DNA from: JAUVDZ01 sp042568205
GTDB taxonomy: Bacteria > Patescibacteriota > Gracilibacteria > UBA1369 > PNNO01
Assembly (NCBI GenBank): GCA_042568205.1
Contig: JBHPJE010000002.1
Span: 42,518 to 106,517, forward strand
DNA length: 64,000 nt
Direction of reading: 5' to 3'
Shown here: positions 35,666-44,208 of the stretch, in pieces
Layout: the number at the start of each line of letters is the position of its first letter
How positions within the stretch are numbered: position 1 is the first letter of the stretch
Translations under genes and position numbers: made by a program
Notes under the pieces: model-generated
Told to the model about the DNA's origin: nothing
The model's database searches: none
What the model saw: only the letters and a program-made list of their open reading frames with translations

Positions 35666-38600
35666 TTACCCTTTGATCGTTTTTTGAAGTTTTTTAACGT
35701 TGTCTTTTAGCGCGTCGAACCAGTGTAGGCCTAAATCTTCAATGTTGATTTTCAGCTTAGTGCCGCTAATAAGCCATTTTGGGTTGAACTCTAACAGAGC
35801 CATAATATTTTCTGGTTTTATCTTTTTAGACATTGAAAGAACGATTTGTTTTCCTTGCGCCATGTGAACATTTTCTGCCTTAACATTGGTTAGGCCAGAT
35901 TTTTTAGATTCAACCTTCAACTCTAAAACGCGGAATAAATTCTGAACTTCTCGAGGCATTTTTCCATATTCCTGAATCATCTCATCATTTAAGTCGTTTA
36001 GATATTCGAGGTTGTCTGCGCCTGAAAGTTTCTGATATGCATTAATTTTATCCTTTGAATTAACAATGTAAGAGTCTGGAATAAACGCTGAAACAGGAAG
36101 TTCGATTGCAACTTCAGCAAGCTCTTCACCGTCTTTTCCTTCAATTCGCCCAGCTTTCAAATCTTCAACTGCCTTGTTTAACATCCTGATAAAATGCGAA
36201 ACTCCGACAACATTGATAACTCCATGTTGGTTTGCTCCTAAAATATCTCCAGCTCCCCTAATCTCTAAATCTTTCATGGCGATTTGGAATCCAGATCCAA
36301 GGTCGCTGGCCTCAACAATCGCACGCAAACGTTTTTTCGCATCAAGCTTAAGACGCTGTCCTTGGTATAAAAAGTACGCATAGGCTTGAGTTTTTCCACG
36401 ACCTACGCGTCCTCGCAATTGGTATAACTGAGCCAATCCGAAGCGTTCTGAGTTATTAACAATCAAAGTGTTCGCGTTCGCAAGATCGATTCCATTTTCA
36501 ATAATTGTTGAACTAACAAGCACATCAAACTGGTGCTCTTTAAACGCCACTATGCGGTCCTCTAAATCTCCAGACCCTAACTTACCATGTGCCACCCCGA
36601 ACGTCGCCTCAGGGACCAACTTACGCAGTTTGTCGGCCATCCCATCAATGGTTTGAACCCGGTTATGAAGAAAATAAACCTGACCATCTCTTTGAATTTC
36701 CCGAAGTATCGCATCTCTTATAAGGCCATTACTAAATCTTCGCACTTCTGTAATTACGGGTAGTCGCCCTGGAGGTGGAGTTGTGATTGTCGTGATGTCT
36801 CTTAATTTATTTAAACAAATGTTTAAAGTTCGTGGAATTGGAGTTGCAGTTAAGGTGAGAATATCAACTTCACTCTTTATCTCTTTTAATTTTTCCTTTT
36901 GTTTAACACCAAAACGCTGCTCTTCATCTACAATCACGAGTCCTAAGTTTTTAAATTTAATATCTGGTTGAAGTAGGCGATGAGTTCCAATAACAATGTC
37001 GACTTCACCTTTTCCCATTCGCTCAATTGTTTCTTTTTGTTGCTTTTGAGTTTTAAACCGACTAAGCATTTCTATTCGTATATTAAACTGGTCCATTCTT
37101 TTTTTGAAAGATCGGAAATGTTGATCAGTCAGGATTGTAATCGGCGCAACCAGCGCAACCTGCTTTCCGCTTTGTACAGCCTTAAACGCAGCGCGCATTG
37201 CTACCTCGGTTTTTCCAAATCCAACATCCCCACAAACCAAACGATCCATTGGTTGTGGATCCTCCATATCTTTTTTAACATCATTGATAGATTTGATTTG
37301 ACCAGGCGTTTCTTCGTATGGAAAGGTCGCTTCAAACTTCACCTGAACATCGTTGTCTTTAGTAAAATTGTGTCCTTTTGCAGTTTGTCTTTTTGCATAT
37401 AAAACTAAAAGTTCTTTTGCGATTTTCTCGGTTTCTTTTCTTACGCGTGACGTAATTGTTGACCATTCGGCAGAGCCGAGTCTTGTTAATTTTGGTTCGT
37501 TTTCATCTCCTCCGATATATTTATTAACTTTATCTGCTTGATCAATCGGCACAAAAAGTTTGTCGTTTTCTGCGTACGCAAGTTTTATGTATTCACGAGT
37601 GATTTCATCAACGGTTTTCTTTTCAAGTCCGTGAAATTTTGCAATTCCATGATCCGAATGAACCACGTAATCGCCAGGCTTTAAGCCAGTTAAGAAGTCT
37701 TGGTAAACTTTTTGATTAAACGATTTTTTTGCTTCGTCCTGTAAAGATAAAACATCTTTGTCGGTCATGAACATCATTTTTATCTCTGGATTTTGGAATG
37801 ATTTTGGGAAGATCGCTTCTTTGTCGATGTTTATTAAAAACAAAAAGTGCGAACTTTTTTGTGGATCCGCGAGATCTTTTGGGTCTTCTGAATATGGAAC
37901 ATTGCTTTCATCTAACATGGCTTTAATTTCGCCTTTTTTCTTGGTAAACATTATAACCTTCCAGTTATTTTTTTGTTTGTCGCGAAGGTCGCTAATCAAA
38001 TCATATGACCCGCGATATCTTAAAACTGATAAATAATGAAGGTGTTCGTGTTGAGCAACGTCTTCGTTGAAAGTTGTATAAATTAAAGTTGCGCTTTTCT
38101 CTTTAACCTCGTCAATAAGCGCATTCCAGGCGTCGAAATAATCGTCATAAAGGTCGATTTCGTCCTCGATTAATAAGGTTTTGTCATCTAAATATTCGGT
38201 TAATTCTCCTGTGTCTTCGTCTATTTTTAAAGGATAAATTTCTGCTTTTTTAATTTTTGTTAAACTAACTTTTCCGTTTGATTGTTCGAAAAAGTCCATT
38301 GATTCGATTTTATCAAAAGCAACTTCGATTCTTAAAGGGTGTAAATAATTCGCAGGGAAAACTGTTAAAATCTCACCCTGTTGAAAATACATACCTTCTT
38401 CTAAAAAGTCACCAGGAGCAACTTCGTAACCTTTGTCCACAAGGGCTTCTATAAGCTCGATGTTTGTGATCGACTGTCCAACTTCTAGGTTTAATTTTGT
38501 CTCTTCTAGTTCGAGTTTTGCAGGAACGTTTTGTAAAAGAGATTGATATGGTGCGATAATAATTTTTCTTCCTTTGTCCTGTAAAAGTGAAATTGTTCTT

Positions 38601-38902
38601 AATGTTTCGATTAGATTTTCTTTTGAATATTCTTCTGTTACATCGTACGTGTGAACGTCGATATCGCTCCAAACTCCCAAAGATTTTGCCAAGTTTTCTT
38701 GCGCCGAGGGATCGTTGACTACCCAAAGCACTCTTTTGTATTCTTTAAATTTTTTCAAAAGCTCAAACACCGCAAAAGCCTTTGATGCTGCGTTTCCTGA
38801 GCCTGACAACGAAATGTTTTTGTGTTTGTGAAAAAGGTCCAACACGCGAACATTCTGGACAGTATCAAAAAGATCACTGATTTTAATTTCTTTCGGAACC
38901 AA
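35666..38902 (-). CDS. mfd: transcription-repair coupling factor
   Basis: 1078 residues, standard for Mfd. N-terminal UvrB-homology part (about 1-330), RNA-polymerase-interacting domain with DYVVHSDHGIAKFHGL (about 405-420), and superfamily 2 motor motifs: GDVGFGKTEVAMRAAF (Walker A, about 555), GTHRLLQ, DEEQRFG (DEEQ box, about 655), TATPIPRTL, then LRGRVGRG. A TRCF C-terminal domain ends the protein. It removes RNA polymerase stalled at DNA lesions and recruits UvrA. It follows dnaN in the same direction (43 bp). Confidence 0.96.
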   Translation of the reverse strand: MVPKEIKISDLFDTVQNVRVLDLFHKHKNISLSGSGNAASKAFAVFELLKKFKEYKRVLWVVNDPSAQENLAKSLGVWSDIDVHTYDVTEEYSKENLIETLRTISLLQDKGRKIIIAPYQSLLQNVPAKLELEETKLNLEVGQSITNIELIEALVDKGYEVAPGDFLEEGMYFQQGEILTVFPANYLHPLRIEVAFDKIESMDFFEQSNGKVSLTKIKKAEIYPLKIDEDTGELTEYLDDKTLLIEDEIDLYDDYFDAWNALIDEVKEKSATLIYTTFNEDVAQHEHLHYLSVLRYRGSYDLISDLRDKQKNNWKVIMFTKKKGEIKAMLDESNVPYSEDPKDLADPQKSSHFLFLINIDKEAIFPKSFQNPEIKMMFMTDKDVLSLQDEAKKSFNQKVYQDFLTGLKPGDYVVHSDHGIAKFHGLEKKTVDEITREYIKLAYAENDKLFVPIDQADKVNKYIGGDENEPKLTRLGSAEWSTITSRVRKETEKIAKELLVLYAKRQTAKGHNFTKDNDVQVKFEATFPYEETPGQIKSINDVKKDMEDPQPMDRLVCGDVGFGKTEVAMRAAFKAVQSGKQVALVAPITILTDQHFRSFKKRMDQFNIRIEMLSRFKTQKQQKETIERMGKGEVDIVIGTHRLLQPDIKFKNLGLVIVDEEQRFGVKQKEKLKEIKSEVDILTLTATPIPRTLNICLNKLRDITTITTPPPGRLPVITEVRRFSNGLIRDAILREIQRDGQVYFLHNRVQTIDGMADKLRKLVPEATFGVAHGKLGSGDLEDRIVAFKEHQFDVLVSSTIIENGIDLANANTLIVNNSERFGLAQLYQLRGRVGRGKTQAYAYFLYQGQRLKLDAKKRLRAIVEASDLGSGFQIAMKDLEIRGAGDILGANQHGVINVVGVSHFIRMLNKAVEDLKAGRIEGKDGEELAEVAIELPVSAFIPDSYIVNSKDKINAYQKLSGADNLEYLNDLNDEMIQEYGKMPREVQNLFRVLELKVESKKSGLTNVKAENVHMAQGKQIVLSMSKKIKPENIMALLEFNPKWLISGTKLKINIEDLGLHWFDALKDNVKKLQKTIKG

Positions 38903-38945
38903 TTTTTAAATATTTTTAAGTGGCCTTCTTTTTGGGCCGTGCTAA

Positions 38946-40049
38946 CTATACTTTGAGCGGCATGATTATATATACATAGTCGTCATCTTTGCAAGGTTTA
39001 ATTGCAGCTGGTGAAAGTTTGTCGTTCAACTCAACGTGTGCTCTTTCAATATCCAAAAAGCTTAAAACGTCTGCCAGATACTGTGAATTAAGTGCGATTT
39101 TGTTGTTTTCACCTTCAATTACAACATCTAATTCTGCCTTTTCTTCACCAACTTTTGTTTCGTCGGTAGAAAGCGTCATTTTGCCGTCATTTGTAACCGC
39201 GAGTTTAATGTTGTTGTTGTTTTCACGAGCAAACAACGAAACCCTTTTAACCGTATTGATAAGGTCGTTTGTGTTAAATTCAATTTTAGTCTTGTTGGTC
39301 TTTGGGAATATTTTTTCATAAGCTGGGAACGCCCCCTCGATTAACCTTGAGGTTAGTTGAATGTCTCCAATTCTGAATAAAATCTGACTATCCGAAAATT
39401 CTAATTCAACATCTTTATCCTCTTTAGCTAAAATCTTACCTAACTCTTGAACGGTTCGTGCCGGAACAATAGATTGAATATCAAACTCAGCCCTTTCTGA
39501 AAGTTTAATTTTTTGCTCTGCCAGCCTATAACTGTCTGTTGCAACAACTTTTAATAAATCTTTTTCTACAATAAAGTTTACTCCTGATAAAACTGGTTTT
39601 GCTGGGTTTTGAGAAACCGCAAACACTGTTCTTGAAATTGCTTTTTCTAAATCTTCGCTTGAAACTTTAATTACTTTTGGATTTTCAATTTTAGGAATTA
39701 ATGGGAATTCGTCTGAATTAATACCTTTAATTTTAGTTTCTGATTCTTTGGTTTTTAAAAGTAAAGAAAGCCCCTCTTGAAGAGAGATCTCAACTTTATC
39801 ATCTTTTAAAAGGCTTACATAATTCGTAAGAAGACGAGCGGGAATAGTTATAGACCCTTCGTTTCTAACGTCTGCATCAACAAATAGGCTAATGGCTAAT
39901 TCTAGGTTTGTTGCAGAAAGGTGAAGTTTTTTATTCTCCGCCTTTAACATAATGTTGTTCAGAACAGGAAGTGTGTTGTTTGGACTTATCGCTTTATTAA
40001 CAATGTTAAGAGCGTATGATAAATCCTTCTGATCACAGAATAATTTCAT
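38946..40049 (-). CDS. dnaN: DNA polymerase III beta sliding clamp
   Basis: 367 residues, three repeated clamp domains. Recognisable: MKLFCDQKDLSYALNIVNKAIS at the N-terminus, TLPVLNNIMLKA, the third-domain sequence near LNSQYLADVLSFLD, and the C-terminal PAAIKP...YVYIIMPLKV, which ends in the canonical MPxR-like tail (here MPLKV). The clamp tethers polymerase to DNA; holB in this window encodes a clamp-loader part. A promoter (40082-40109) lies upstream on the minus strand. dnaA is not in the window. Confidence 0.96.
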   Translation of the reverse strand: MKLFCDQKDLSYALNIVNKAISPNNTLPVLNNIMLKAENKKLHLSATNLELAISLFVDADVRNEGSITIPARLLTNYVSLLKDDKVEISLQEGLSLLLKTKESETKIKGINSDEFPLIPKIENPKVIKVSSEDLEKAISRTVFAVSQNPAKPVLSGVNFIVEKDLLKVVATDSYRLAEQKIKLSERAEFDIQSIVPARTVQELGKILAKEDKDVELEFSDSQILFRIGDIQLTSRLIEGAFPAYEKIFPKTNKTKIEFNTNDLINTVKRVSLFARENNNNIKLAVTNDGKMTLSTDETKVGEEKAELDVVIEGENNKIALNSQYLADVLSFLDIERAHVELNDKLSPAAIKPCKDDDYVYIIMPLKV

Positions 40050-40081
40050 ACTAGTTTGGATTAATTTTTACAAGCACCAAT

Positions 40082-40109
40082 ATTATACTAAAGCCAAAAT
40101 ATAAAACAA
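40082..40109 (-). promoter_or_regulatory. dnaN promoter
   Basis: On the minus strand: TTGTTT (40109-40104), 16-bp spacer, TATAAT (40087-40082), about 35 nt before the dnaN ATG. Confidence 0.65.
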
Positions 40110-40398
40110 TAGCTTAGACTAAAAACTTTTTGACATTTGAACATGCTTCTTTTCTATTCGGAACTAAGAGATATATAAATATATTAAAACAGAAGTAGAA
40201 GGGTGTTGAAATTTCAGCGCGGATTGTAGTGGAATATACTTTGCGTATAGGTGGGTGTTGGCTTGCGTGTGCGGGTTTTGTGGTTTTGAACAGGCGAATT
40301 TATAATATGTGTAAAAGTGTATAGACGTGCGGTTTTTTTGATGTGCAAAAAATGTTACAATGATATACAATTATCAACAATCTTTTAACACTTGAAAA
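40110..40398. other. dnaN-VKOR divergent intergenic region
   Basis: No convincing gene. The plus strand is G/T-rich from about 40195 to 40300. It holds one DnaA-box-like TTATCAACA (40371-40379) and an extended -10 TGTTACAAT (40353-40361) likely serving the VKOR gene. A minus-strand ORF here (40164-40370) has no start support and odd composition. Confidence 0.4.
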
Positions 40399-40917
40399 AT
40401 GACAGACGCGAAGTTGGTTCGACCAAAGGTAAATAAAATTTTATATACGTGTGTGGCCTTTGTTTTTGCAAACCTTGGATTGGCAATTTGGCTAACATAT
40501 GAATACTATGCGCAAAACGAAAACTCAGTTTGCTCAATTAATGCAGTTTTTGACTGCTTAACGGTTGCACAATCTGAATACGCGGTTTTGTTAGGTTTGC
40601 CGGTTGCTGTTTGGGGAATTATGTTTTATTCGGCGCTTTTGGTAGGAGTTTTAGGAGTGATTTGGCGCGTGCCTTTTCACAAAGTTTTGAAATTTTTAAG
40701 ACCAAACTTTATATTAAAGCTGGTTAGGATGGCGGCTTATTTTGGACTACTGTTTTCTCTTTACCTTACATATATTGAAGCTTTTGAACTCCACGTTTAC
40801 TGTCCGTTTTGCCTTGCTCAACAAGCAATAATAATTGTTGTTGTGGCGTTGTTGATATGGGCGAATAGTATTGTAAGCTCTGGATTAAAAGAAACAAAAG
40901 TTTGTGAATTTTGTTAA
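40399..40917 (+). CDS. VKOR-family disulfide-generating protein
   Basis: 172 residues, a vitamin K epoxide reductase homologue with about four membrane helices. Loop cysteines Cys45 and Cys53 (SVCSIN...FDCLTV) and the active-site CPFC at 135-138 match the VKOR redox relay, with the conserved Ser/Thr-like residue between. Bacterial VKORs replace DsbB: they reoxidise a periplasmic thioredoxin-fold oxidase using quinone. The next gene is exactly such a thioredoxin-like lipoprotein, and a CcdA-like gene follows; all three run in one direction with 12 bp gaps. Confidence 0.92.
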   Translation: MTDAKLVRPKVNKILYTCVAFVFANLGLAIWLTYEYYAQNENSVCSINAVFDCLTVAQSEYAVLLGLPVAVWGIMFYSALLVGVLGVIWRVPFHKVLKFLRPNFILKLVRMAAYFGLLFSLYLTYIEAFELHVYCPFCLAQQAIIIVVVALLIWANSIVSSGLKETKVCEFC

Positions 40918-40929
40918 CCTTTATTTACT

Positions 40930-41301
40930 ATGAAAAAATTAATTTCAATATTGGTGGTTGGTGTTTTTCTTTTTGGATTTGCTGGTTGCGAGCCAGAGGT
41001 GGAAGACCCACGATTAGCTGAAATCGCTCAATGTTTAACTGACAGTGGGGCGAAAATGTATGGTGCGGTTTGGTGCTCACATTGTAATGCGCAGAAAAAA
41101 AGATTTGGAAAAGCCTGGGAGAGAATCAACTATATAGAGTGTGATGCCCGGACCGACAAAGAGGGCGCTATAAAATGTTTAGAGGCTGAAATAGAAGGAT
41201 TTCCTACATGGGAGTTTGCTGATGGAGAGCGTTTGGCTGGCAACCAAAACCCTGACGTGTTAGCGGAAAAAGCAGGTTGTGAACTAGGTATAAACAATTA
41301 A
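40930..41301 (+). CDS. thioredoxin-fold lipoprotein (DsbA-like partner)
   Basis: 123 residues. A lipoprotein signal ends in FAGC (Cys20), so the protein is anchored on the outer face of the membrane. The redox motif is WCSHC (Cys49/Cys52), with the cis-Pro in GFPTWEF. Two other cysteines (35, and one near the C-terminus) could form a structural disulfide. This is the type of small thioredoxin that VKOR oxidises, and it lies 12 bp downstream of the VKOR gene. It probably introduces disulfides into exported proteins. Confidence 0.88.
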   Translation: MKKLISILVVGVFLFGFAGCEPEVEDPRLAEIAQCLTDSGAKMYGAVWCSHCNAQKKRFGKAWERINYIECDARTDKEGAIKCLEAEIEGFPTWEFADGERLAGNQNPDVLAEKAGCELGINN

Positions 41302-41313
41302 CAAGTTTTAAAC

Positions 41314-42009
41314 ATGGTACCAGATTTAAAATTTACAACAGTTCTTGTTACGGCGCTTGTGGACTCAATAAATCCATGCGCGATTGGAGTTTTAGTTTTG
41401 TTGATTTCAACGCTACTTGTTTTGAGTGAAAACAAAAAAAAGATGTTGCTCGTTGGGGGGATATATGTTTTAGCGGTATTTGTAACATACTTTTTAGCTG
41501 GACTTGGTTTGTTAACGGTTATTCATCAACTTCAAATTGGAGAAATGGTTGGAATAATGGTTGGATTTTTAGTTATATTTTTAGGATTTGTTGAAATTAA
41601 AGACTTTTTTTGGTATGGAAAAGGCTTTAGTTTAGCCATTCCTGCGTCTCAAATCGAAAGGGTAAAAAAACACGCGGAAAACGTGACGATTCCAGGTGCA
41701 ATAATTTTGGGAATAATAGTCAGCGCCGTAGAGTTGCCTTGCACGGGTGGTCCATATTTGGCAATAATGACAATTTTGGCAGATAATTTTGACTGGCTGG
41801 CTGTGTGGTATTTGTTTATTTATAATGTGATCTTCGTCTTACCTTTAATAGTGCTTGTTCTGTTGGCGTATTTTGGAACAACTGCTCTGCATATTAAAAA
41901 CTGGAAGGATAAATATAAAAAATGGATGCGACTATTTACTGGAATTTTAATGGTGGCGCTTGGGGTGTTACTTATTTTGTTTGCAAGAGGTGATATTGTT
42001 TTAATGTGA
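41314..42009 (+). CDS. CcdA/DsbD-like transmembrane thiol transporter
   Basis: 231 residues with about six membrane helices. The two redox cysteines of the family are in DSINPCAIGVL (Cys22) and ELPCTGGPYLAI (near 143). CcdA/DsbD proteins pass electrons from cytoplasmic thioredoxin to exported thiols, the opposite direction to VKOR. Its presence 12 bp after the Trx-like lipoprotein suggests that this cassette both makes and corrects disulfides outside the cell. Electron input could come from trxB at 4276. Confidence 0.88.
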   Translation: MVPDLKFTTVLVTALVDSINPCAIGVLVLLISTLLVLSENKKKMLLVGGIYVLAVFVTYFLAGLGLLTVIHQLQIGEMVGIMVGFLVIFLGFVEIKDFFWYGKGFSLAIPASQIERVKKHAENVTIPGAIILGIIVSAVELPCTGGPYLAIMTILADNFDWLAVWYLFIYNVIFVLPLIVLVLLAYFGTTALHIKNWKDKYKKWMRLFTGILMVALGVLLILFARGDIVLM

Positions 42010-42022
42010 TTGCTTGAAGCGA

Positions 42023-42051
42023 TTGCCAATCTTGCCCCATTAGGGTATAAT
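42023..42051 (+). promoter_or_regulatory. promoter of the 42078 lipoprotein gene
   Basis: TTGCCA at 42023-42028, 17-bp spacer, TATAAT at 42046-42051; the ATG is 26 nt further on. Confidence 0.8.
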
Positions 42052-42077
42052 CCTATAGAAAATTTAATAAAACTATT

Positions 42078-42665
42078 ATGAAAAAACTAATTTCAATTAT
42101 TGCGCTTGTGGCTGCGGTTTTTTTAGCAGGATGTGTTAAAGATTATCCAAGTGAAATTGCGGTTTATAAGTTCGATACAGCGGTTATCCAATATGAATAC
42201 ACGGGGAGTCAAAAAGGAGAAGCAACTCTATATGTAAGAGGGGATCAAAAAGCTATGTACAAAACTTTTGGAGAAAAAAGCACGCTTGAAATTGATCTTG
42301 GGGAAAAAGGCTACGATGTTAACATGGATAAAGGTACTGCTATTGAGGTTGCAAATCCAAATTACGAGACTTTAAAAGGGATGTCTGCGAATGAGCAAGA
42401 AATTTATTTGGTGAAAGAAGCGCTTGGTCTTAAAGACTATGCAGAAGCGCCTGTTGCTGCTTTAAAAAAGGTTGTAGCAGGGAAAACTTGTAATGTTTAT
42501 GCGATTAATAATATAGGAAGCGCGTGTATTTGGAGTGGCATCGTGCTTGAAAAAGAAGTGACAATACAAGATGTTACAAATAAACAGGTGGCGGTTTCAG
42601 TGCAAACAGACGTAGAAGTGTCGGCTGCGAAATTCGAATTGCCAGCAAATGTAATTTTGCAGTAG
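42078..42665 (+). CDS. hypothetical lipoprotein
   Basis: 195 residues. Signal peptide MKKLISIIALVAAVFLAGC with lipobox Cys19, nearly the same signal as the thioredoxin-like lipoprotein at 40930. The mature part is beta-rich with charged loops (AVIQYEYTGSQKGEATLYVRGDQKAMYKT) and includes two further cysteines (CNVYAINNIGSAC) that could pair. No family recognised. It has its own promoter (42023-42051), so it is probably expressed separately from the disulfide cassette. Exported and lipid-anchored. Confidence 0.8.
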   Translation: MKKLISIIALVAAVFLAGCVKDYPSEIAVYKFDTAVIQYEYTGSQKGEATLYVRGDQKAMYKTFGEKSTLEIDLGEKGYDVNMDKGTAIEVANPNYETLKGMSANEQEIYLVKEALGLKDYAEAPVAALKKVVAGKTCNVYAINNIGSACIWSGIVLEKEVTIQDVTNKQVAVSVQTDVEVSAAKFELPANVILQ

Positions 42666-42680
42666 AAGGTTCGGACAAGG

Positions 42681-42703
42681 GGCGCTTTTAAGCGTTTTTA
42701 AGC
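42681..42703 (+). terminator. weak terminator-like hairpin after lipoprotein gene
   Basis: GGCGCTT...AAGCG with following TTTTT (42695-42699); the loop is very short, so folding is uncertain. Confidence 0.35.
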
Positions 42704-42720
42704 GTGCAAATTTAACCATA

Positions 42721-42876
42721 AGAAAACTCCGAATTGCCGTCGAAGCGGATGACATGCACAAACCTAATTCCTTAGGTGGGGTGCTTCAATTACAGACCAC
42801 GGCCTATAAATAGATGGCTCCCCTTTAATTGCTGTTGGGTTTGCATGTAAAAGTTCTAACGAACATTTCAGAGTTA
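42721..42876 (-). ncRNA. ssrS: probable 6S RNA
   Basis: A 420-bp gap without genes. On the minus strand AACTCTGAA (42875-42867) pairs with TTCGGAGTT (42733-42725) to close the RNA. The 5' part CTCTGAAATGTTCG and the 3' part ACGGCAATTCGGAG closely resemble the E. coli 6S RNA ends (CTCTGAGATGTTCG and GCGGCATCTCGGAG). An upper stem forms between CATGCAAACC and GGTTTGTGCATG. A promoter TTGCAC-17-TATAAT (42910-42882) puts the transcription start exactly on the A at 42875. About 155 nt, slightly short. 6S RNA mimics an open promoter and holds sigma-70 RNA polymerase. No covariance search was possible here. Confidence 0.75.
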
Positions 42877-42881
42877 GTACA

Positions 42882-42910
42882 ATTATATTTTATAGTGCTT
42901 TTAAGTGCAA
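42882..42910 (-). promoter_or_regulatory. promoter of 6S RNA
   Basis: Minus strand: TTGCAC (42910-42905), 17-bp spacer, TATAAT (42887-42882), then 6 nt to the predicted 5' end at 42875. Confidence 0.75.
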
Positions 42911-43004
42911 GTGTGTGTTTTGACAAAACACAAGATATGGTGCTTGTTTAAGCCAAAAACGCCACATGTTGTGATTTTTTAGGTAGACAAATTAGAAGAA
43001 ATTA

Positions 43005-43030
43005 TGCCTGCATTTTACGTCAGCAGGCAA
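43005..43030. repeat. stem-loop beside GC-rich MBL gene
   Basis: TGCCTGC (43005-43011) and GCAGGCA (43023-43029) form a perfect 7-bp stem with an 11-nt loop. It starts TGCCTGCATT, as does the hairpin at 11580-11607 by the other GC-rich gene. It may act as a weak terminator for the minus-strand gene at 43086. Confidence 0.55.
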
Positions 43031-43085
43031 GACGGGTGGTCTGTTGGTGGTGGTATGTCTTACAACAGGGTGCTATGGGTTACGA

Positions 43086-44099
43086 CTAGACGTCGTACTC
43101 CTCGTAGTCACGACAAAGACCGATTCCCTCCGGGGTGAGCCGGATTTCGTCGATCCCAAACAACTCCAGGAATTCCTCGTCCTTACCGTACCGCTCGAGA
43201 GCGGCGTTAGCTTCGGCGAGCATGACCTTTTTGAGCTGAGCGTCCGTGCTTTGAGGATCGTGGTGGGTGAGCTTGATTCGTCCCAATCCGCAGATCAGGG
43301 CGAGCTTTACAACACCCGTTGGGGAGCCATGACCGTACCGTCCAGTCATGAGCAGCAACCGTTTGAGGGTGTACTGCGCATCCATGATGGCAAGGTCTGC
43401 TCCGATGAGATGAGCTCGCAGGTCAGGCGGAGCGCCAACTTCGTCCTCGTTGTCCGTGAGGATCGCGAGAACTTTTCCGGTCGGTCGTTCCTCGAACCGA
43501 TAGCTGATCGTCATCGCATCCCCGTGGTGGGCAGGAGTCATCCTGATAACGAGGCATTCCTCGACACCAAAGTTGCTCTTCCCAAAGGGGAGCTGTTTAT
43601 CAGCTTCGATCAGAGTTCGGAACCGATCAACGGCGAAGGTTGCAACGCCGCCCACCGGATGCACGACCATGACATGGACGTCGAAATCGTCCAAGGTCTT
43701 GCACGCGGTTTTGTGTCCGATCTTCTTGGCATCCACTGGGAAGAACGGCCGCTTGAAGAGATGTTTGAGCATCTCCTGCGGCCCGACTCCTTCGTCGCGG
43801 GGTCCGAACAGGCTCATCTCAACCTGTTCGATGAAGGTCGGGGGTGAGAGGGTGAGGCCCAGGATGTGATCCCAATGCCAGTGGGAGAACGCGACGATGT
43901 ACTTCAACCCGTTTTTCACCTCGTCGAGGTAATGCAAGCCGCAAGGGACGAATCCCGTGCCCGCATCGACCACAAACTTAGTGTTAGGCGGAAGGCACTC
44001 CGAGATGATCTCGTAGCACGTCGTGTTACCACCGAAATGGACACTGTCTGGGTTACTCACCGCGATTGATCCACGTGTTCCCCATGCTTTTACTCTCAT
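43086..44099 (-). CDS. MBL-fold metallohydrolase, GC-rich, likely acquired
   Basis: Start at the ATG ending at 44099 (MRVKAWGTRGS), with AAAGGA 7 nt upstream; the frame extends 18 codons further. 337 residues. The metallo-beta-lactamase fold is shown by WGTRGSI, FGGNTTCYE, VVDAGTGF, and the zinc motif HWHWDH (73-78), then TPAHHGDAM, LTDNEDE, and ATGxxxHGSPTGVV near the C-terminus. It resembles the COG1235 PhnP-like group of phosphodiesterases. Cytoplasmic; substrate unknown. GC content is far above the surroundings, with CTC, GTG, GAC and AAG codons, as in the gene at 11646. A long plus-strand ORF across it is a shadow. Confidence 0.8.
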   Translation of the reverse strand: MRVKAWGTRGSIAVSNPDSVHFGGNTTCYEIISECLPPNTKFVVDAGTGFVPCGLHYLDEVKNGLKYIVAFSHWHWDHILGLTLSPPTFIEQVEMSLFGPRDEGVGPQEMLKHLFKRPFFPVDAKKIGHKTACKTLDDFDVHVMVVHPVGGVATFAVDRFRTLIEADKQLPFGKSNFGVEECLVIRMTPAHHGDAMTISYRFEERPTGKVLAILTDNEDEVGAPPDLRAHLIGADLAIMDAQYTLKRLLLMTGRYGHGSPTGVVKLALICGLGRIKLTHHDPQSTDAQLKKVMLAEANAALERYGKDEEFLELFGIDEIRLTPEGIGLCRDYEEYDV

Positions 44100-44159
44100 G
44101 AGCGAATCCTTTCTCCTGCATGAAGACACCTTTTCCACACGGTTGACCACCAAATTGTC

Positions 44160-44181
44160 AAAAATCCTCCTTTTTGGAGGA
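44160..44181 (-). terminator. rho-independent terminator of the site-2 protease gene
   Basis: On the minus strand TCCTCC-AAAAA-GGAGGA (44181-44165) is followed by TTTTT (44164-44160), just after the stop at 44209. Confidence 0.85.
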
Positions 44182-44208
44182 AAATGATGACTCTTATTGA
44201 AAAAATTG

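Noticed and set aside
40164..40370. 68-residue minus-strand ORF upstream of dnaN
   Set aside because: No Shine-Dalgarno or family; lies over a probable promoter region and has odd His/Thr/Tyr composition.
43044..43847. 267-residue plus-strand ORF
   Set aside because: It lies antisense to the MBL hydrolase, whose zinc motif and family pattern are clear; long opposite-strand frames are expected in GC-rich genes.
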